This document shows, one piece after another, positions 5,970 to 12,574 of a DNA stretch of 12,574 bases. A program made the position numbers and the translations under genes. Source of the DNA: Alphaproteobacteria bacterium (GTDB taxonomy: Bacteria > Pseudomonadota > Alphaproteobacteria > Reyranellales > Reyranellaceae). Each line of letters starts with the position of its first letter. Position 1 is the stretch's first letter. The notes under the pieces were generated by a model. It saw only the letters and a list, made by a program, of their open reading frames with translations. It did not search any database and was not told where the DNA came from. The DNA is taken from the NCBI GenBank assembly GCA_005884705.1, contig VBAF01000288.1, positions 252 through 12,825 of the forward strand, read 5' to 3'.

Positions 5970-7571
5970 GTGATCGTCGGCGGCGGCCTCGCCGGCCTCT
6001 ACGCCATCCACCGCCTGCGCAAGCTGGGGCTCAAGGTACGGGCCTACGAGGCGGGCTCGGGCATCGGCGGCACCTGGTTCTGGAACCGCTATCCTGGCGC
6101 CCGCTGCGACGTCGAGAGCCTGGAATACTCCTATTCCTTCGACGAGCAGCTCCAGCAGGACTGGAAGTGGCCGGAGCGCTACGGCACGCAGCCGGAAATC
6201 CTGAAATACATCAACCACGTCGCCGACCGCTTCGACTTGCGCCGCGACGTCCAGCTCGACACCCGCATCAAGTCGGCGGTGTTCGAGTCCAAGGCCAACG
6301 AGTGGGTCGTGAAGACCGAGTCGGGCGAGGAGATCCGCGCGCGCTACTGCGTCATGGCGGCGGGCAACCTGTCGACGCCGCGGGTGCCCGACTTCAAGGG
6401 CCTGCAGGACTTCAAGGGAAAGTGGTACCACTCCGGCCTGTGGCCGCATGAGGGTGTCGACTTCGGCGGCCTCAAGGTCGGCGTGATCGGCACCGGCTCG
6501 TCGGGCGTGCAGATGATCCCGATCATCGCCCAGCAGGCGAGCCACCTCACCGTCTTCCAGCGCACCGCCAACTTCAGCCTGCCGGCGCGCAATGGGCCGA
6601 TGGAGGCCGAGCGCGAGCGCCAGCACAAGGCCGAGTACGCCGCACGTCGCGCCGCCGCGGCCGAGACGCCGTTCGCTATCGGCGGCTATCCCCGGCCGAC
6701 CCAGTCGGCGCTCGAGGCGGCGCAAGCCGAGCGCGACGCCGCCTACGAGTCGAAATGGCAGGAAGGCGGCTCGATCAGCTACCTCTATGCCTACACCGAC
6801 CTGCTGGTGAACAAGGCGTCGAACGACACCGCCTCGGAGTTCGTGCGCAACAAGATCCGCGGCATGGTGAAGGATCAGAGGACCGCCGAGCTGCTGGCGC
6901 CGAAGGACCATCCGATCGGCACCAAGCGGCTCTGCCTCGATACCCACTACTACGAGACCTATAACCGGCCGAACGTCAGCCTGGTCGACGTGCGCTTCGA
7001 TGCCATCCAGGAGATCACCGAAACCGGCCTGCGGCTGGCCTCCGGCGCCGAGCACGAGCTCGACGCCCTGGTTTTCGCCACCGGCTTCGACGCCATGACC
7101 GGTGCGCTGCGCGAGATCGATGTGCGCACGACAGACGGCGCTGCGCTGCGCGAGCATTGGGAAGGCGGCCCGCTCACCTATCTCGGCCTGATGGTCTCGA
7201 GCTTCCCCAACATGTTCGTGGTCACCGGTCCGGGCAGCCCCGGCGTGAAGACCCAGATGATCGCCTCGATCGAGCAGCACGTGAACTGGATCGCCGACGC
7301 GATCGAGCATCTCGGCAAGCACCAGCTCGATCGCATCGAGCCCACTCCCAGGGCGGAGAGCGAATGGGTCCATCACGTCAACCAGGTCGCCGATTCGACG
7401 CTCTATCCGCTGGCCAACTCCTGGTACATGGGCGCCAACATCCCCGGCAAGCCGCGGGTGTTCATGCCTTACGTCGGCGGCTTCGACCGCTACAAGAAGC
7501 GCTGCGACGAGGTCGCGGCCGAGGGCTATGAAGGCTTCACGCTCAGTCGGCACGAAACCGTCGCCGCGTGA
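5970..7571 (+). CDS. Baeyer-Villiger monooxygenase, phenylacetone monooxygenase type
   Basis: A type I flavin monooxygenase that inserts one oxygen from O2 next to a carbonyl, turning ketones into esters or lactones with NADPH and FAD, in the cytoplasm. Numbered from the GTG, it shows the FAD motif G-G-G-L-A-G (4-9), W-F-W-N-R-Y-P-G-A-R-C-D (36-47), the Baeyer-Villiger fingerprint F-x-G-x-x-x-H-x-x-x-W-P (148-159), the NADP motif G-T-G-S-S-G (174-179), and the K-R-L-C-L-D region with R320, matching the catalytic Arg of phenylacetone monooxygenase. From memory of that enzyme, similarity runs through A-T-G-F-D-A-M-T-G-A-L to the end (Y-V-G-G-F-x-R-Y, E-G-Y-E-G-F). It is full length, 533 residues. 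The GTG start clips the first Rossmann strand and lacks a Shine-Dalgarno; the true start is probably the ATA at 5928, adding 14 residues. It overlaps the next gene by GTGA. The natural substrate is unknown. Confidence 0.93.
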   Translation: MIVGGGLAGLYAIHRLRKLGLKVRAYEAGSGIGGTWFWNRYPGARCDVESLEYSYSFDEQLQQDWKWPERYGTQPEILKYINHVADRFDLRRDVQLDTRIKSAVFESKANEWVVKTESGEEIRARYCVMAAGNLSTPRVPDFKGLQDFKGKWYHSGLWPHEGVDFGGLKVGVIGTGSSGVQMIPIIAQQASHLTVFQRTANFSLPARNGPMEAERERQHKAEYAARRAAAAETPFAIGGYPRPTQSALEAAQAERDAAYESKWQEGGSISYLYAYTDLLVNKASNDTASEFVRNKIRGMVKDQRTAELLAPKDHPIGTKRLCLDTHYYETYNRPNVSLVDVRFDAIQEITETGLRLASGAEHELDALVFATGFDAMTGALREIDVRTTDGAALREHWEGGPLTYLGLMVSSFPNMFVVTGPGSPGVKTQMIASIEQHVNWIADAIEHLGKHQLDRIEPTPRAESEWVHHVNQVADSTLYPLANSWYMGANIPGKPRVFMPYVGGFDRYKKRCDEVAAEGYEGFTLSRHETVAA

Positions 7572-8257
7572 GCGACCTCTACGTCCATCATCGCATCGAT
7601 ACCGCGCCGCGGCAGTGGCACGCGGTGGCCGAGCGCCTGGCCGATGCCGGCGCCCGGCGCGTCGCCGGTAGCGGCGGCGCGCTTTACGGCTTGTGGCGCA
7701 GCCAGATCGGCCGGCCGAGGGACGAGATCCAGGCAATCACCGTCTGGCCGGCCTCGATCCGCGCCGCCGAAGCCGAGCGCCTGCTGCTCGACGGCGAAAC
7801 CGAGGTGTGGACCAAGCGCAGCGAAGCGCTGCTGCCGACGCTTCGGCCCACGGACGCGACGGCGCCGGCTCGCCAGGGCAACTACGCCTTCCGCTGGTTC
7901 GCGACGCCCGAACCGCATTGGCCGGAGTTTCTCAATCTCTGTGCCGAGGCCTGGCCCGGCTTCGAGAGCGCCTACGACTCGCAGGTCATCGGACTGTGGC
8001 AGGCCGTCGGCGACCGCAGCGCGACCGACCATGACGAGGTGACCGGGGCCGGCATCCATGCCGGTGTGCGCAGCCTGCTGCTGACGCGACGGCCCAACCT
8101 CGCGATGTGGGAGCGCTCCAAGCTGCCCGAGGGCAAAGACGAAGCGAAAGTGCGCGACACGCTCAGCCGCCGCTACGATCTCTGCGACTGGACGGTCGTC
8201 TCGACTGCAACGCTGCTCACCGCGTCTGATAAGGAAGACAAGGCGAGGTGGACCTGA
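7568..8257 (+). CDS. Two-domain protein resembling NIPSNAP/dimeric alpha-beta barrel proteins, coupled to the monooxygenase
   Basis: This 229-residue soluble protein has no signal peptide or membrane segment. It appears to be a tandem duplication. Residues 4-95 begin L-Y-V-H-H-R and have W-H-A-V-A-E-R-L then L-Y-G-L-W-R-S-Q (39-46). Residues 105-215 begin N-Y-A-F-R-W and have H-W-P-E-F-L-N-L, then V-I-G-L-W-Q-A-V (140-147) and R-S-L-L-L-T-R-R. The order strand, helix, strand with G-L-W, strand with T-V-W or L-T-R, is that of ferredoxin-like NIPSNAP/Dabb proteins, but I assign the family only tentatively. Its GTG start overlaps the monooxygenase stop (GTGA), with no Shine-Dalgarno, so translation is probably coupled. 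That suggests a helper or follow-on role in the monooxygenase pathway. It ends 7 nt before spacer-repeat copy 2. Confidence 0.75.
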   Translation: MSDLYVHHRIDTAPRQWHAVAERLADAGARRVAGSGGALYGLWRSQIGRPRDEIQAITVWPASIRAAEAERLLLDGETEVWTKRSEALLPTLRPTDATAPARQGNYAFRWFATPEPHWPEFLNLCAEAWPGFESAYDSQVIGLWQAVGDRSATDHDEVTGAGIHAGVRSLLLTRRPNLAMWERSKLPEGKDEAKVRDTLSRRYDLCDWTVVSTATLLTASDKEDKARWT

Positions 8258-8264
8258 AGGTCCT

Positions 8265-8373
8265 CGTCGTCCCGAGCGGAGCGAAGCGAAGTCGAGGGAC
8301 CTCTTTTGGCGCCGGCGCTACGAAAAGGTCCCTCCACTACGCCTCGCTACGCTCAGCTACGGTCGGGACGACG
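8265..8373. repeat. Dispersed palindromic spacer repeat, copy 2 (inverted relative to copy 1)
   Basis: A 109-bp element with the same perfect outer arms as copy 1, cgtcgtcccga (8265-8275) and tcgggacgacg (8363-8373), and the same inner arms gagggacct (8294-8302) and aggtccctc (8326-8334). The arm lengths are swapped: 38 then 48 nt here, 48 then 38 nt in copy 1. The reverse complement of this 23-nt centre resembles the copy 1 centre, so the two lie in opposite orientations. It fills the gap between two convergent genes, 7 nt after one stop and 5 nt before the other, where a large hairpin could help end or protect transcripts from both sides. No T-tract is present. Confidence 0.8.
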
Positions 8374-8378
8374 GGGGT

Positions 8379-10460
8379 TCATAGCGCGATCACGATATTG
8401 CCAGCCGGATCGAGACTGGCCGTCGCCTCGGGCGGTACGACACAGGTGGCGTCGTATTCCTCGATGATGAACGGCCCGCGCCGTTCGGCCGTGAGCTCGG
8501 ATCGGCGCAGGATCGGCGTCTCGAGCCAGCTTTCGCCGAACCAGGCGCGGCGCGGCGGCGAAGGCGGCGGCTCGGCGCGACTGGCGGTCAGCCGCTCGGG
8601 GATCGCCGAGCCCTGGCGCAGCCCCTGTCCCACGATCTGGATCGAGACCAGCTCGACCGGCTCGTCCTTGCCGGCGCGATGGCCGTAGGTCCTCTCGTGC
8701 TCCTGGCCGAACGCCTCCTCGAGATGCTCGACCATGCGCGCATCGATGGCGCCGTCAGGCACCGGCACCGTGAGCTCGTAACTCTGGCCCTGGTAATGCA
8801 GCGCCGCCGAGCGGCGCAGCCGCCGGTGCTCGACGCTGAAGTCCTCGGCCGCGAGCTGCGCGCTCGCCTGGTCGGCCAGCACCTTCCAGGCGCGCTCGAT
8901 CTCGGCGAGGTCGGCCTGGCGCAAGAGCCGCCGGAAGGTGCGCGAATAGTGGTGCTCGACATCGGCATAGAGCAGCCCGAAAGACGAGAAGAGCCCGGCC
9001 GAGGGCGGCACGACCACGCGGCTCATGCCGAGCGACTTGACCATGCCGCAGGCGAAAAGCGGCCCGTTGCCGCCGAAGGCGAACAGCGCGAACTCACGCG
9101 GATCGCGGCCGCGCTCGGTCGACACCGACTTGATGGCGCGGATCATGTTGGACGCCGCGATCAGGTGCGCGCCGTACGCCGCCTTTTCGAGTGCCAGCCC
9201 GAGCGGCGCCGCCACCTTGTCCTGAAACGCCCGGCGCGCCTTGTCGGCATTGAGCGCCAGCGCGCCGCCGACCAGATGCTGCGGATTGATGTAACCCAGC
9301 ACCAGGTTGGCGTCGGTCACGGTCGGCGTCTCGCCGCCTTTGTCGTAACAGACCGGGCCCGGCAGGGCGCCGGCGCTCTCCGGGCCGATCTGCAGCGCGC
9401 CGCCGCCGTCGATCCAGACCAGCGAGCCGCCGCCGGCGCCGACCTCGGCCAAGTCGATCGCCGGAACCTTCAGTGTGTAGCCCGCGCCGGTCAGCAGTCG
9501 CGAGCCGATCATGATGCCGGCGCCGACTGAATACTCCGCCGCGCGCGTCACCTCGCCGTCCTCGACCATCGAGGCCTTGGCGGTGGTGCCGCCCATGTCG
9601 AAGGTGATGATCTTGGGCAGCGCCTTGGCGCGCGCCAGCGATTGGGCGCCGACCACGCCGCCGGCCGGCCCCGATTCGATGATGTTCATCGGCCGTTCGG
9701 CCGCCGCCTGGTCGCTGGTCAGGCCGCCGTTGGATTGCATCAGCAGCAGCCGCGCCGGGATGCCCGCCTGGTCGAGCCCACTGCGCAGCGCGCGCAGGTA
9801 GCTCGCGACGATCGGCATGACGTAGGCGTTGATCACCGTGGTCGAGGTGCGCTCGTACTCCTTGATCTCGGGCAGCACCTCGTAGGAGACGCTGAGCTTC
9901 AACTGGGGCGCCTTGCGCTCGACGATCTCCTTGAGCAGCAGCTCGTGCCGCGGATTGGCGAAGGAGTTGAGCAGGCAGATCGCGATGGCCTCGACCTTCT
10001 CGGCGAGCAGCGCATCGACCGCGCGCTCGCCATCGTGCGCCTCGAGCGGCCGCTCGATGCGGCCGCGCGCATCGACCCGCTCGTCGACCACCTGGCGCAG
10101 GTAGCGCTCGACCAGAGGCACCGGCTTCTCCCAGGCGAGGTCGTAGAGTTTGGGCATCCGCAGCGTCCTGATCTCCAGCACGTCGCGGAAGCCCTTGGTG
10201 GTGATCAGTCCGACCCGTGCGCCCTTGTGCTCGAGGATGGCGTTGGAGGCCACGGTGGTGCCGTGGCGGATCTCCTCGATCACGTCGCCGGCCAGGCCGG
10301 TCTCGACGAACAGCTCGCGCAGGCCCTCGACGATCGCCTCGGCATAGTTGCCGACGCTGGAGGAGATTTTCTTGGTATGGAGCGTACCGCCGGTGCCGAG
10401 CAGCACGATGTCGGTGAAGGTGCCGCCGATATCGACGCCCACCCGGTAACGTTCGCTCAT
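8379..10460 (-). CDS. hyuA: Hydantoinase/oxoprolinase A-family subunit (HyuA type)
   Basis: This 693-residue ASKHA-fold ATP-binding subunit belongs to the family of ATP-dependent N-methylhydantoinases, 5-oxoprolinases and acetone/acetophenone carboxylases. It activates a carbonyl or amide by phosphorylation. Visible in order: phosphate loop V-D-I-G-G-T-F-T-D (9-17), H-G-T-T-V-A-S-N-A (67-75), E-S-G-P-A-G-G-V-V-G-A (262-272), second phosphate loop F-D-M-G-G-T-T-A-K (287-295), G-A-G-G-G-S (341-346), P-G-P-V-C-Y with T-V-T-D-A-N (about 368-385), and F-G-G-N-G-P-L-F-A (462-470), where the usual form is F-G-G-A-G-P-L-H-A. The ATG at 10458-10460 overlaps the hyuB stop (ATGA) and starts right at the domain; an upstream in-frame start at 10508 would add 16 unconserved residues inside hyuB. 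The substrate cannot be told from sequence. Confidence 0.9.
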   Translation of the reverse strand: MSERYRVGVDIGGTFTDIVLLGTGGTLHTKKISSSVGNYAEAIVEGLRELFVETGLAGDVIEEIRHGTTVASNAILEHKGARVGLITTKGFRDVLEIRTLRMPKLYDLAWEKPVPLVERYLRQVVDERVDARGRIERPLEAHDGERAVDALLAEKVEAIAICLLNSFANPRHELLLKEIVERKAPQLKLSVSYEVLPEIKEYERTSTTVINAYVMPIVASYLRALRSGLDQAGIPARLLLMQSNGGLTSDQAAAERPMNIIESGPAGGVVGAQSLARAKALPKIITFDMGGTTAKASMVEDGEVTRAAEYSVGAGIMIGSRLLTGAGYTLKVPAIDLAEVGAGGGSLVWIDGGGALQIGPESAGALPGPVCYDKGGETPTVTDANLVLGYINPQHLVGGALALNADKARRAFQDKVAAPLGLALEKAAYGAHLIAASNMIRAIKSVSTERGRDPREFALFAFGGNGPLFACGMVKSLGMSRVVVPPSAGLFSSFGLLYADVEHHYSRTFRRLLRQADLAEIERAWKVLADQASAQLAAEDFSVEHRRLRRSAALHYQGQSYELTVPVPDGAIDARMVEHLEEAFGQEHERTYGHRAGKDEPVELVSIQIVGQGLRQGSAIPERLTASRAEPPPSPPRRAWFGESWLETPILRRSELTAERRGPFIIEEYDATCVVPPEATASLDPAGNIVIAL

Positions 10461-12265
10461 TCCGCGGCCCGTACCGCTTGCTTCCCGGGATTCGGCGGAT
10501 CGTGCCATTGCACCTTGGGCACGACTTCCCAGGCGCGGGCGCGCCGGATCTCTTCGCGCCGCTTGACTGTTGCCGCCGCGTCGACCGTCCAGCGTGTCGG
10601 GTCGACGATCACGCCGTAATCGTCAGCCGCCTTGGCGGCGGACAGAAGCTCGTTGCGCACGTCCTTCAGCACGGCCGCCGGGTCGCGTTCCAGCGGGTCG
10701 CCCCAGCCGCCGGCGCCGGCCAGCACATGGCGGAAGATGTCGCCCTTCTTCACGGTCATGGTGAACTTGCCGGGCAGCACGCGGTTCTCCGATTGCGGGT
10801 TGAAGTAGTTCTCCGACGCCGCGCCCGGGTTGCCGCCGTAGAGGCCGAACGGTCGGTGATCGCGCCGGTCGGAGCGGACCTGCAGCGTCCCCTCCTCCTC
10901 CAGGAAGCGGTAATCGCGCCGGAACGGCACGCCGCCGCGATACTTGCCGGCACCCGCCTTGTCGGCGACGAACTCGTAGGCCAGCAGCTGGATCGGTTCC
11001 TCGGCCTCGGTGACCTCGATCGAATGCGAGGCCATGTTGGCGAACATGTGGCTGTTGCCGTCGAGCCCGTCGGCCCACGGCCGCGCACCCCAGGCGCCGC
11101 AGGTGAAATCGACATAGACGAATGGCTTGCGGTTAGCGTCGTAGCCGCCGATCGAGATGCCGGTGTTGCCGCCGTCGCCCGCCGCCTTGACCTTGTCGGG
11201 CAGCATCATCGCCAGCGCGCCGAACATGCAGTCGACCATGCGGAACCCCGTGAGCCCCCGCGCGGCGCACGCCGCCGGCAGCACGCCGTTGCCGACGGTG
11301 CCGGGCGGGCAGATCACTTCGATGGCGCGAAACACGCCTTCGTTGTTGGGAATGCCGGGCGGCAGGACGGAGCGGATGCCGGTGTAGGAGGCGGCCTTGG
11401 TGAACGACAGCGTGTTGTTGATCGCGCCCTTGACCTGCGGATTGGTGCCGGTCCAGTCGACCACCATGTGGTCGCCGGTCTTGCGGATGGTGACGAACAG
11501 CCGGATCGGCTTGCCGTAATCGACGCCATCGTCGTCGATCCAGTCCTCGAAGCTCCACTCGCCATCGGGCAGCTTCTCGAGCGCTGCGCGGGTCAGGCGC
11601 TCCGCGTAGTCGATGGTTTCGCGCATGTAGAGGTCGGTCGCCTCGTGCCCGTACTTCGCAAGCAGCTCGGCGAAGCGCTCTTCGGCGATGTGGCATGCAG
11701 CGAGCTGCGCACGCAAATCGCCAAACACCTTGACCGGCAGCCGCACGTTGCGCTCGATGAACGTCATCAGCGTCTGGTTGATCTTCCCCGCCTCGTACAT
11801 CTTCAGCGGCGCGATCCGCAGTCCCTCGGCGTAGATTTCGGTCGAGTCCGAAGCATTCGAGCCGGCGACGCGGCCGCCGACGTCGGTGTGGTGGCAGACC
11901 GTGCACGCGAACGCCACGCGCTCGCCGCCGTGATAGATCGGTTTGAAGACGAAGATGTCCGGCAGGTGCATGCCGCCGTCGAACGGGTCGTTCATGATGA
12001 AGACGTCGCCCGGGTGCATGTCGTCGCGGTAATGGCGCAGCACCGATTCGAGCGCGGTCGGAACCGAGCCGAGATGGCCGGGAAGCGTCAGGCCCTGCGC
12101 GACCAGGCGGCCTTCGGCGTCGGCGAGCCCGGTCGAGTAATCCATGTTGTCCTTGAGCACGCCCGAGTACGTCGTGCGCATGACGGTGAGCGCCATCTCG
12201 TCGGCGATCGAGAAGATCGAATTCTTGAACAGCTCGAACGCGATCGGATCACGGAGCTCGACCAT
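10457..12265 (-). CDS. hyuB: Hydantoinase/oxoprolinase B-family subunit (HyuB type)
   Basis: This 602-residue partner of HyuA carries the metal-dependent active site in this enzyme family. Motifs seen: E-L-F-K-N-S-I-F-S-I-A-D-E-M (11-24), D-Y-S-T-G-L (42-47), G-H-L-G-S (63-67), N-D-P-F-D-G-G-M-H-L-P-D (92-103), H-H-T-D-V-G-G (125-131; these His/Asp residues are the likely metal ligands), E-G-L-R-I-A-P (147-153), and the C-terminal G-A-G-G-W-G-D-P. Length is normal. The ATG at 12263-12265 begins at the first conserved residues; reading on to 12490 would add 75 unconserved residues and cross the divergent gene. No Shine-Dalgarno precedes it, and a consensus TATAAT lies 6 nt upstream. It is transcribed before hyuA, with a coupled ATGA overlap. 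No hyuC, racemase or transporter is adjacent, and the reaction (hydantoin, oxoproline or ketone carboxylation) stays open. Confidence 0.92.
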   Translation of the reverse strand: MVELRDPIAFELFKNSIFSIADEMALTVMRTTYSGVLKDNMDYSTGLADAEGRLVAQGLTLPGHLGSVPTALESVLRHYRDDMHPGDVFIMNDPFDGGMHLPDIFVFKPIYHGGERVAFACTVCHHTDVGGRVAGSNASDSTEIYAEGLRIAPLKMYEAGKINQTLMTFIERNVRLPVKVFGDLRAQLAACHIAEERFAELLAKYGHEATDLYMRETIDYAERLTRAALEKLPDGEWSFEDWIDDDGVDYGKPIRLFVTIRKTGDHMVVDWTGTNPQVKGAINNTLSFTKAASYTGIRSVLPPGIPNNEGVFRAIEVICPPGTVGNGVLPAACAARGLTGFRMVDCMFGALAMMLPDKVKAAGDGGNTGISIGGYDANRKPFVYVDFTCGAWGARPWADGLDGNSHMFANMASHSIEVTEAEEPIQLLAYEFVADKAGAGKYRGGVPFRRDYRFLEEEGTLQVRSDRRDHRPFGLYGGNPGAASENYFNPQSENRVLPGKFTMTVKKGDIFRHVLAGAGGWGDPLERDPAAVLKDVRNELLSAAKAADDYGVIVDPTRWTVDAAATVKRREEIRRARAWEVVPKVQWHDPPNPGKQAVRAAE

Positions 12266-12304
12266 CGCCGTATTATAGTAAGCCGTGTTTTTGCGAGCGA
12301 TGAA
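12266..12304. promoter_or_regulatory. Short divergent promoter region between hyuB and a secreted-protein gene
   Basis: Only 39 bp separate the two divergent starts, and the stretch is AT-rich compared with its surroundings. Minus strand: a perfect TATAAT at 12277-12272, with only a poor -35 (tcgctc, 3 of 6 at 17 bp). Plus strand: TATAGT at 12274-12279 overlaps it (5 of 6), again without a good -35. The minus-strand transcript would start at about 12265-12266, on the hyuB ATG itself. The two promoters would compete for the same bases. Confidence 0.5.
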
Positions 12305-12574
12305 ATGAACCGTTTTCTGCTTTGTGCCGCAGTGTGGATGCTCCTGCCGGCGGCCGGGCTTGCCGATGACCAGGTCGCGCTCGATCAATGCATCGCGGCC
12401 TGGGGCTCCAAGTCCCCCTTCAGGAAGGGCACCCCGCATAGCCTCGTGATCGACACCGGAGTCAAGGTGTTTGGTCTCGGCAGAAGTCAAAGCGGGAGCG
12501 ATGCGCCGACCGACAAACCGGTCTTGGTGCTCGTGCGTACGCCGGTGAACGTCGCGGGCAAGAGCACGATCCGG
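12305..12574 (+). CDS. Secreted protein of unknown function (5' part only)
   Basis: The frame starts at the ATG at 12305-12307 and stays open for 90 codons to the window edge, so the 3' end is missing. Residues 1-20 form a clear Sec-type signal peptide: N-R near the start, a hydrophobic core L-L-C-A-A-V-W-M-L-L, and an A-G-L-A cleavage site before D-D-Q. The mature part has D-Q-C-I-A-A-W-G, a polar linker (S-Q-S-G-S-D-A-P-T-D-K), then the hydrophobic strand P-V-L-V-L-V and R-T-P-V-N-V-A-G-K-S-T. The single mature Cys is not in lipobox position. The ribosome site is weak (gcgagcga, about 6 nt upstream). I do not recognise the family. It is divergent from hyuB and shares its tiny promoter region. 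Confidence 0.75.
   Translation, partial: MNRFLLCAAVWMLLPAAGLADDQVALDQCIAAWGSKSPFRKGTPHSLVIDTGVKVFGLGRSQSGSDAPTDKPVLVLVRTPVNVAGKSTIR

Noticed and set aside
4644..7736. 1030-codon open frame on the minus strand
   Set aside because: It runs antisense to the monooxygenase and then out of frame through emrA; the translation is low-complexity Arg/Ala/Gly. It is a shadow of GC-rich coding on the other frames.
8265..8373. Spacer repeat copy 2 as a classical intrinsic terminator
   Set aside because: The position between convergent genes fits, but no T-run follows the stem on either strand.
10461..10508. 16-residue N-terminal extension of HyuA
   Set aside because: The ATG at 10460 overlaps the hyuB stop in the usual coupled form and begins directly at the conserved domain.
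12266..12490. 75-residue N-terminal extension of HyuB
   Set aside because: It would cross the divergent secreted-protein gene and the TATAAT box, and the extra residues show none of the conserved family start.

Overview
The window is strongly GC-rich double-stranded DNA with tightly packed genes, four-base ATGA/GTGA gene overlaps and GC-rich codon third positions. The protein families (type I secretion adaptor, EmrAB pump, phenylacetone-monooxygenase-type enzyme, HyuAB) and the dispersed palindromic spacer repeats fit a free-living alphaproteobacterium, for example of the Rhodospirillales/Reyranella or Bradyrhizobium kind. That placement is an inference from style and gene content; no marker gene is present.

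Layout: (1) 1-270 is the C-terminus of a type I secretion HlyD-family adaptor on the + strand. (2) 271-1177 is about 900 bp with no convincing gene; it carries a long inverted repeat and a 17-bp palindrome. (3) 1178-5785 is a minus-strand cluster, transcribed emrA (HlyD-type adaptor) > emrB (DHA2 MFS pump) > small Tat-like lipocalin-domain protein > FAD-dependent oxidoreductase. The first three overlap head to tail. A palindromic repeat separates the third from the fourth. (4) 5786-5969 is a divergent control region. (5) 5970-8257 on the + strand holds a Baeyer-Villiger monooxygenase of the phenylacetone monooxygenase type, then a coupled two-domain protein that looks like NIPSNAP/dimeric alpha-beta barrel proteins. 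(6) A second, inverted copy of the palindromic repeat fills the gap to (7), the minus-strand pair hyuB > hyuA (8379-12265), coupled by ATGA. (8) A short AT-rich divergent promoter region leads into a secreted + strand protein that runs off the window end.

How the genes may work together: the monooxygenase would turn a ketone or aldehyde into an ester, using NADPH, FAD and O2, and the divergent EmrAB-type pump could export a toxic substrate or product. HyuAB belongs to a superfamily that includes ATP-dependent hydantoinases, oxoprolinases and ketone (acetone/acetophenone) carboxylases. A shared ketone theme with the monooxygenase is therefore possible but unproven. No transcriptional regulator, outer-membrane channel or transposase is seen in the window.

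The points most worth a second look are: the missing canonical start codon of the monooxygenase (a Shine-Dalgarno sits in front of an ATA); TTG-only starts for both pump genes; two promoters placed so close to start codons that leaderless mRNAs are likely; the two inverted copies of the spacer repeat bracketing the pump/monooxygenase block; and the unexplained 900-bp spacer.
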